Assembly (NCBI GenBank): GCA_030770535.1
Contig: JASVEC010000012.1
Location: 1,116,001 to 1,180,000 of the forward strand
Direction of reading: 5' to 3'
From: Batkoa obscura
Lineage: Eukaryota; Entomophthoromycota; Entomophthoromycetes; Entomophthorales; Batkoaceae
DNA length: 64,000 nt
Below the pieces are notes generated by a model. The model was not told the DNA's origin, made no database searches, and saw only the letters and a program-made list of their open reading frames with translations. The position numbers were made by a program, and so were the translations under genes. This document shows positions 57,787-64,000 of the stretch, in pieces (the first letter of the stretch is position 1; each line of letters begins with the position of its first letter).

Positions 57787-58949
57787 ATGGAAAACAAATT
57801 AGCCCCCGCCAAATTAAGTCGATTACCACCAAATGAAAAAAGCCATGCATTAAGTTCTTTATTTAAGTTACCAAATCCATTTAGTAAGAGTAGTAATAAT
57901 TTATTAGCTAAAAAAGAGAAAGAAGAAAGTTTTAAAATTATAAGAAATAGTCATCACGATCGAAAAAAGAGTATGGAAGCTAATTATAAATTGAATCCCA
58001 ATTCCGCTTATGCTCAACCACTTCAACATAGTCATCAATGTCATCAAAGTAAAGAAGTTGAAAATAAGTTATTTAAACCAATGAAATTATCCCCAAATAA
58101 TGGCTTAAGTCCTTTAGATGCTATTAAGTTAAGAGCTGAAATGGAATTACAAAAAGAAAAATATCATGTCAATAAAACCGTTTTAAATTCAGTTATCGAT
58201 ACTAATGAAGCCGAGTACGGATTAGATTTAACTTGGGCTAAAGAATTAGAGAATATAACTCAAGAATTAAATCAATTTGAAGTTCAAATTGGTGTTGATA
58301 AAAGAAAATCCATAGCTCATTTTTGTTCAACGGCTAGTCCAACCCCACCTTTTTCTCAACCTAATATTAAATATAATAATAATTCACATTTAAAACCAGA
58401 GAAAGCACAAATAAGACCTTCTATTAAATTACAACATAGTAATAATAGTAGTATAAGCAATATTTCATCATCACCCATAAATTTTCATCGGTATTCTAAT
58501 TATTTACCAAGAAGCAGTAATAATTTAATATCAAATGAAAACAATGTATCTCCACCACCAAAGATTAAAAATGCACGTTCTAATCCTAATTTTAAAGAAA
58601 AAATCGAGTTTTCGATAGTTACTCCAATGAGTTCAATTGAAGCTTCACCCGTTTCTAATTTACAAATGCCATCGTTTACATCAAATACTACTATTACTAG
58701 TTCTAGTTCATCAAGTTCCAGTTTCAATCTAGTGGGCAAAATGGAAAGTGTAGAAAGTCTCAAAAGAGAATTAGCTTGGGAAAAAAGAAGTCGAATGACA
58801 CTTGAAAATCAATTGTTAAGGGAAAAAGAGGTAATCACTTTTTATTTATTTTTTTGATCATACAAATGAATATTAATTTTTCTTTTTAGAAAAATCATAT
58901 GTTGCAAGAAGAAGTTAGGTATTTAAAAAATTTGGTTAGTAAGAAGTAA
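57787..58949 (+). CDS. Asn/Ser-rich protein with C-terminal coiled coil
   Basis: Two exons; the intron (about 58831-58890) ends TTTTTAG before AAAAATCATATG, and the stop is at 58947. The product is about 367 residues. It contains basic Ser/Asn-rich low-complexity sequence, a helix SPLDAIKLRAEMELQKEKYH (about 110-130), a second helix LTWAKELENITQELNQFEVQ, a long Ser/Asn/Pro stretch with polar runs, and a C-terminal coiled coil (VESLKRELAWEKRSRMTLEN through MLQEEVRYLKNLVSKK). Such architecture is common in fungal regulatory or cytoskeletal adaptor proteins, but I recognise no family. It is transcribed divergently from the formin; a functional link is possible but unproven. Confidence 0.7.
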
Positions 58950-59211
58950 ACCTTATGAAAGTCAGTTTTTTATGTTTTAGTAACCTTAGATTTGAACTTA
59001 TGTTATTCTTTATTGAACTAATCTCTTTCTATTTTAATAATATTAATGTTTTATTATTATTTAATCTTTTTATTTTTTTATTGATGTAATAAATAGTAAT
59101 ATGTTATAAAGAATTATATATTTTCAACCAATCAAATTTAAAACATGCGACTTTATAAATTTTCTTAAAGTTGTTTTTGTTATAATTTTGAATCATCACT
59201 TTTTTATTGAA

Positions 59212-60402
59212 ATGAATGAAAATCTAATTGAAGAAATTAAAAATAATCATTTAACAAGTGATTCAGAAGAAGAAATTATTAATAATGACGATGGTAAAGT
59301 TGAAGAAATCGTAGATCCATTAGAAGACTTTCCACTAGATATTGAGGTAATTCCTTTTTTTGATAATTTAAAATCAAAAATTTAAATTCTACTTTTGTTA
59401 AATAATTAGGATATTGAATTAGTTCATTTAAGAATATTAAGTATTCAAGCTTTAAATCTATCAAGATTTAAAAATTTAAAAGTAATTTAATTAAGTTTAA
59501 TGAAAGTAATAATAATAATAATAATAATATTCTCATTTAGAATATTTACCTCCGTCAAAATTTATTAACTGAGATAGATGGATTACAAGATCTAGACTTA
59601 TTAACTGAACTTGACCTTTATGATAATCGTATTAAAAAGATTAAGAATGTATCACATTTAACTTCTCTTACAACATTAGATTTATCTTTCAACAAGATCA
59701 AACTCATCGAAAACATATCCACTTTAATCAATTTAGAACATTTATATTTAGTAAGTAATAGGATAAATAAGATTGAAAATTTGGACACTATGAATCAATT
59801 GATTAACTTAGAATTGGGCGATAATAAACTAAGAAAGATTGAAAATTTAGAAAAATTAAGTAAATTACAACAGTTATGGCTAGGCAAAAATAAAATATTA
59901 AAGTTTGAAAATTTGGATATGTTAAAAAATTTAAAGATATTATCTATTCAATCAAATCGACTTACTTCACTTCATGGTTTACAAGGTTTGACTAATTTAG
60001 AAGAATTATATGTATCTCATAATGCTATTGAAAAAATTGAAGGTTTAGATAATTTGGTAAGTTTTATATTTTAGATAATAATAAAGTGAATATGAGATAA
60101 GATATTAACCTTGTGTCTTATATTAGCTTAACCTACGTGTATTTGATATAGCCAACAATAAAATTAATAAATTAGAAAACATGAATCATTTAGTTAATTT
60201 AGAAGAATTTTGGGCCAATGGAAATCAATTAGATTCCTTCAAAGATTTAGAAACTCAATTTCTAAATCTAATCAATATTGAAACTGTATATTTGGAAAAT
60301 AATCCATTACAAAAAGCAAGTCCTACTGCTTATAGAAGAAAGGTTAAACTTGCTTTACCCTCCTCTTTAAAACAAATTGATGCTACTCTCTGTGCTTTGT
60401 AA
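59212..60402 (+). CDS. SDS22: SDS22, leucine-rich-repeat regulatory subunit of protein phosphatase 1
   Basis: Four exons with introns at about 59346-59409, 59482-59541 and 60058-60126. I place the start at ATG 59212 (MNENLIEEIKNN), since the upstream part of the frame has no ATG. After an acidic leader come about eleven SDS22-type 22-residue LRRs. Examples are LTELDLYDNRIKKIKNVSHL, LEHLYLVSNRINKIENLDTM, LQQLWLGKNKILKFENLDML and LEELYVSHNAIEKIEGLDNL. An LRR cap follows (ETVYLENNPLQKASPTAYRR, ending LKQIDATLCAL). SDS22 binds PP1 (Glc7) and controls its maturation and mitotic activity. Length and repeat number match the family. Confidence 0.95.
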
Positions 60403-60780
60403 TGATGTAAAACTTGTTATTGCAAAGACTAATGCGTTAGGGAGGATTACTTTTTTGTCAAAATTAAATCATAATACTGTAGATTTTATTTTAAGTTTTA
60501 TTACTTTTATATTGTGTTTATATTATATTATATATAGAAAGTTGAACTTTTCTTTATTATACTATAGTAGTTGGATGATTTTTTGTATTTTTATTGAGGA
60601 CATTAAAACTTATATTAAGCTCCAATAGAATGATTAAATTTAAACTAAAAGATAATAGAACGCTTTAATTTTAATTTACTTGTTAATTTATGTCTATAAA
60701 ATATTAAGATAAAATATTGATTATGATCATGGTTGTATTGAAACTAATTCTATTAAAATTTACTAATTAATAAAGCTTAT

Positions 60781-60881
60781 TAGGGGATATTTTTTTAGTT
60801 TCATTACTTTTTGCATCTTTTAAGCGTTATTTGGGCAGAAAGGTTATCAGTAAGATTCTTAAACAAGAAAACACATCCCTA
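60781..60881 (+). mobile_element. MITE, family A, copy 10
   Basis: About 101 bp, diverged ends (TAGGGGAT and CATCCCTA) with a recognisable core (AAGCGTTATTTGGGCAG). It sits only 31 bp before the next copy, in the opposite orientation. Confidence 0.8.
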
Positions 60882-60912
60882 TTATATGTTATAAGTATGA
60901 ATTGTTAGTATA

Positions 60913-61013
60913 TAGGGAATTATTTTTGTGTTTAAGAATTTTACTACCAATTTTTCCACTCAAATAGCGCTTAAAAGATGGAAAAAGTGATGAAGCCAAA
61001 AAAAGCACCCTCA
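60913..61013 (-). mobile_element. MITE, family A, copy 11 (reverse)
   Basis: About 101 bp reverse copy, from AGGGAAT through GTGTTTAAGAATTTTACTA, the AGCGCTTAAAAGATGG core and GCACCCTCA. It forms a head-to-head pair with copy 10. Confidence 0.8.
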
Positions 61014-61169
61014 AACCCTAATACTGATATAACTTGTTTACTATAATGATCTAAATTTATTAGATCTGGTCTTGTTTTTATTTCCATATTTTATTTAAAG
61101 TCTAAAATTATTATACAACTTTTATTATTTAATTTTTTAATAATTTCATTAAATATTTTTTTTGAGTAT

Positions 61170-62970
61170 TGTGAAATATTGCTTCATTAGCTCTATAGTT
61201 GATTATCACATAATAATCACTTAACTTGTTTACAAAACTGGTTGTAGCCTTGTATTCAATTTGACCGTGATCCATGTGATACAATCAATACAAAGTTCCT
61301 TATTTAGATTTGCTGTGAGAATTCCTACCGCCTAATCATGAGAAATTTATTGTCCACGTTTTAATGTCCATACTTGGCAATTATAATAAGGAACAGCTGT
61401 TATCATGTTCCTTATATATAGCCACCCAGTTGGAGTATAAAAGAGATTCTTCAACATGATAACTCGAGGCTTTTTGACTGAACTACTCCCTGATATCCTA
61501 CCTTTAATAAAGCCACTAAGTCTTTCTGACAACATCTTACGTAGATTTTACAGTAGTATTGTCTATTCTATTTGTTTTACATAGTTCATAGCCTATTACA
61601 TACTATTCTTACTAATTTAAGTCTGTCTTAGTTACATAAACTAAGACCGTTCGACTTACGGCCAGTTAATTAAGTTAGAACTGCTTTTAACTCCAACCAC
61701 TGAGTACCAACTTTCATAGTATCAACACAAAATTTATATAATTTATATACTTTTTTATATTAAAAGGTTCTTTTATCTCTATTTTTTTTCTTATTGTTAT
61801 TTTTTTTTTTCAATTTCTTTTTTAACTGTATACTGGTCACATTATATAAAGGTGTTTTTTGATTTCATCACTTTTTCCATTTTCAAGCGCTATTTGAGTA
61901 GAATAATTGTACTAAAGTTTTTAAACAAAAAATACATCCCCATATAAATCTGTTTTTCTTACTGGATTTTTGAAATTATCTGGTATATATTTAAAAAATG
62001 TTGGTCTAGCTACTGCTTTGTGTTTTAAATCATTAAAATATTTACTATATATCATTCTTCTAACTTTTATTTAATATATATACATTATTTGATGAATATT
62101 TATTTTTATTTTTATTAAATCTTGATGAAATAGTTGAATTATTAAATATTGTATAATAATCTCAATTTGCTCATTAATTTCTTATGTATTTTTAATAATA
62201 GGTTGTAATGTTGGTATTTTATTATTATTGGTTATTTTTGAATAATCATATTGATTTCTACTTACATTAAATCCAAAACTTTTACATTCATCAAAATAAT
62301 ATACTGAAGCTATAGTTGGTAATAATGCTACTTACTGGTTTTTATTTCCTGTTTCCTTTAAAGCATTAACTTTATACATTGCTTGATTAAGTTTTTTATT
62401 ATTATTAATAGTAAACTTTAATAATATTTCTTTTCTTTTTTTGTTTTGTCATAAAATTCCATAAACTCTGGACTATTATGAATAGTTGCTAAAATTGATG
62501 TAAATGTGAAAGTTGATACTTAGTGGTCGAAGTTAAAAGCTACTCTTGCTTAATTAACTTGCCTTGAGTCGAAGGGTCTTAGTTTATGTAACTAAGATAG
62601 ACTTAACTTAATAGAAATAGTACGTAATAAGCTACGAATTATGTAAAACAAATACAATGGAAGATACTACTATAAAATCTATATCAGATGTTGTCAGAAA
62701 GATTTAGTGACTTTATTAATGATACGTTATCAGGGAGTAATCCAATTAAAAAAGCCTGGAGTTATCATATTGAAGAATCTCTTTTATACTCCAATAAATA
62801 TGGATATTAATACGAGAGGATGTTATTCCTTGCAATATGAAGTTATAAATTCTCGCAGCAAATCAAAATAAGGGACTCTGACTTGATTGTATTTGAACTT
62901 GAGAACACGGCAACTTAAGTGATTGTTGCGTTATAATCAATCCGAGAGCTAAATAAAGCAATATTTCACA
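61170..62970. mobile_element. Degraded element with long LTR-like repeats in inverted orientation
   Basis: Two related sequences in inverted orientation, 61170-61716 (about 547 bp) and 62507-62970 (about 464 bp). Both begin TGTGAAATATTGC and end with CAACTTTCA, so each has the TG...CA ends of long terminal repeats. Each contains a TATA-like GAGTATAAAAGAGAT or its counterpart. True LTRs are direct, so this is either two solo LTRs that landed in opposite orientation or a long-terminal-inverted-repeat element. The 790-bp middle has only short readable minus-strand stretches and a nested family A MITE. The two copies differ substantially, so the element is old, non-functional and a fossil. Confidence 0.6.
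61848..61942 (+). mobile_element. MITE, family A, copy 12, nested in the long inverted-repeat element
   Basis: About 95 bp with the family core (TTTTCAAGCGCTATTTGAGTAG) and right end CATCCCCA followed by TA. Its position inside the older element orders the two events. Confidence 0.8.
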
Positions 62971-63465
62971 TAAATGAATTACAATGTTTATATAGTGTGT
63001 TTCTCCCTATTGTATTAAAATTTTTTAAAATTTCATTTCAAAGTTTAGTTATGAAAGTTTGCATTTTATTTTTATTTTAATAAAGAGTAAAGTCAAATAG
63101 TTATATATATATATTGTATATTGTATATCTATTAAACATTTAAAAATAATAATATAGAATATGTAATTGAAAAAATTGATTATTTAAAAAGAATGAGACA
63201 ATTAAAATGAGTCTTTTAAGTTAAATTTTTTTAACTTAGAAGCTTTTTAAATTTAACTAATCACACAGTAAGGGCTTATAAATTTGAAAACTTAAAATTT
63301 GTATTAATTTTTAATTAAATTCTGAAATCAATTTGGACATCCTTATATTATTATGACATTTCCAAATAAAAAAGACAAAGTTAAAGTAGAATATTGATTT
63401 AATAAGTTATTATAAAAAGCTCAATAAAAACCTGATCCCAAAATCAAAACAAGTGAACAAATATA

Positions 63466-63563
63466 TGGGGATGTACTTTTTTGTTTAAGATTTTACTAAT
63501 AGCTTTTCCGCCCAAATAACGCTTAAAAGATGGAAAAAGTGACGAAATAAAAAAAACCCCTCG
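63466..63563 (-). mobile_element. TA-flanked MITE, family A, copy 13 (reverse)
   Basis: About 98 bp, TGGGGATG at the left, then TTTAAGATTTTACTAA, the CGCTTAAAAGATGG core and CCCCTCG before TA. Confidence 0.85.
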
Positions 63564-63614
63564 TATTTTTAGAGATATATGAAAGCGCACTTTTACATAT
63601 ATAATCTATTGTGG

Positions 63615-63712
63615 CCCATTGTTAAATATAAACAATGGGTAACCCCTGGCCATACTTTAATTATAATGTTAATTATATAGATCAATCCTTAAGTAACATT
63701 TTTTTGTTACCC
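63615..63712. repeat. Cluster of short perfect hairpins
   Basis: CCCATTGTT...AACAATGGG (63615-63639, 7-base loop) is followed by GGGTAAC and, about 50 bp on, a GTAACA...TGTTAC hairpin ending ACCCC. GGGTAAC and GTTACCC also pair with each other, so nested hairpins are possible. Origin unknown. Confidence 0.5.
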
Positions 63713-64000
63713 CAAGTATTAATTATGTAATAAAAGCTTATAAAGAAACTGTAATTATTAATTTTAAAAGTAAGTTTGAAGAATTACTTTTCTAAAAACA
63801 ATACCTACGTAATGACTTAAAATCATGGACATAATAACAGTAAACTCGTTTTTACTACCACAAATTATACAATTAATAATTATTGTCTATTTAAAATTTT
63901 ATATTATTGTTCTATTTTTTCACTTAATTCTAGTATAAAACTATACTATCTATGACAATATTAGCTTTTAAAATAAAGATAAAATTGAAAACTGAAAGTA

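Noticed and set aside
59188-59211. Upstream extension of SDS22 beginning at 59188
   Set aside because: That frame starts at TTG; the first ATG is at 59212 and gives a normal SDS22 leader.
61170-62970. Intact retrotransposon
   Set aside because: The long repeats are inverted, not direct, and the interior lacks any long coding frame; it is treated as a fossil.

Overview
This 64 kb window is nuclear DNA of an AT-rich, intron-rich fungus. Nearly every conserved gene is cut by short introns (about 40-100 bp, GT...AG, one with a perfect TACTAAC branch site). The gene content is fungal: a protein O-mannosyltransferase, a TIM23 translocase subunit, a yeast Rbd2-like rhomboid, a D-arabinose/L-galactose dehydrogenase-type reductase, SIN3, a class I histone deacetylase and a large formin. 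The mitochondrial ATP synthase gamma subunit and TIM23 rule out an anaerobic, mitosome-bearing lineage. Base composition, intron density and an MMTAG2 homologue argue against budding yeasts. An early-diverging (zygomycete-grade) fungus is the best guess, but the species is not identified.

Layout. 1-10.4 kb is accessory-like: two paralogous unknown genes (1203, 7127), a repeat-rich CsbD-domain gene (3470), a decayed 11-residue-repeat gene (about 4694), a small unknown gene (6448), a secreted 2H-phosphoesterase-like protein (8052) and a secreted repetitive protein (9709). 10.9-31.9 kb is a conserved block: SIN3 (-), PMT (-), GPN3 (+), a TenI/ThiE-like protein (-), a Golgi TVP15-like membrane protein (+), BET3 (+), TIM23 (-), an ARA2-like reductase (+), ribosomal protein eL14 (+) and a rhomboid (-). 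32-36 kb holds an MMTAG2 homologue (-) and a second, much longer CsbD/HTTG-repeat protein (+). 38-46 kb holds a histone deacetylase (-), two tandem four-TM paralogues (+) and the ATP synthase gamma gene (+). 48-60.4 kb holds a secreted lipase (-), a formin with unusual N-terminal domains (-), an Asn/Ser-rich coiled-coil protein (+) and SDS22 (+). 60.6-64 kb is a repeat graveyard.

The clearest non-genic signal is a family of about 100-bp terminal-inverted-repeat elements, many flanked by TA (Tc1/mariner-type MITEs). There are thirteen near-complete copies and two end fragments, all intergenic. Two further MITE-like inverted repeats and one pair of long LTR-like sequences in inverted orientation are also present.

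Functional links: SIN3 and the class I deacetylase could belong to one corepressor system. PMT, the TVP15-like protein, BET3 and the rhomboid serve the secretory pathway. GPN3 serves RNA polymerase II assembly. The formin drives actin assembly and SDS22 regulates protein phosphatase 1. No rRNA, tRNA or CRISPR was recognised. Exon boundaries were read by eye, so spans of multi-exon genes are reliable at the ends but internal junctions are approximate.
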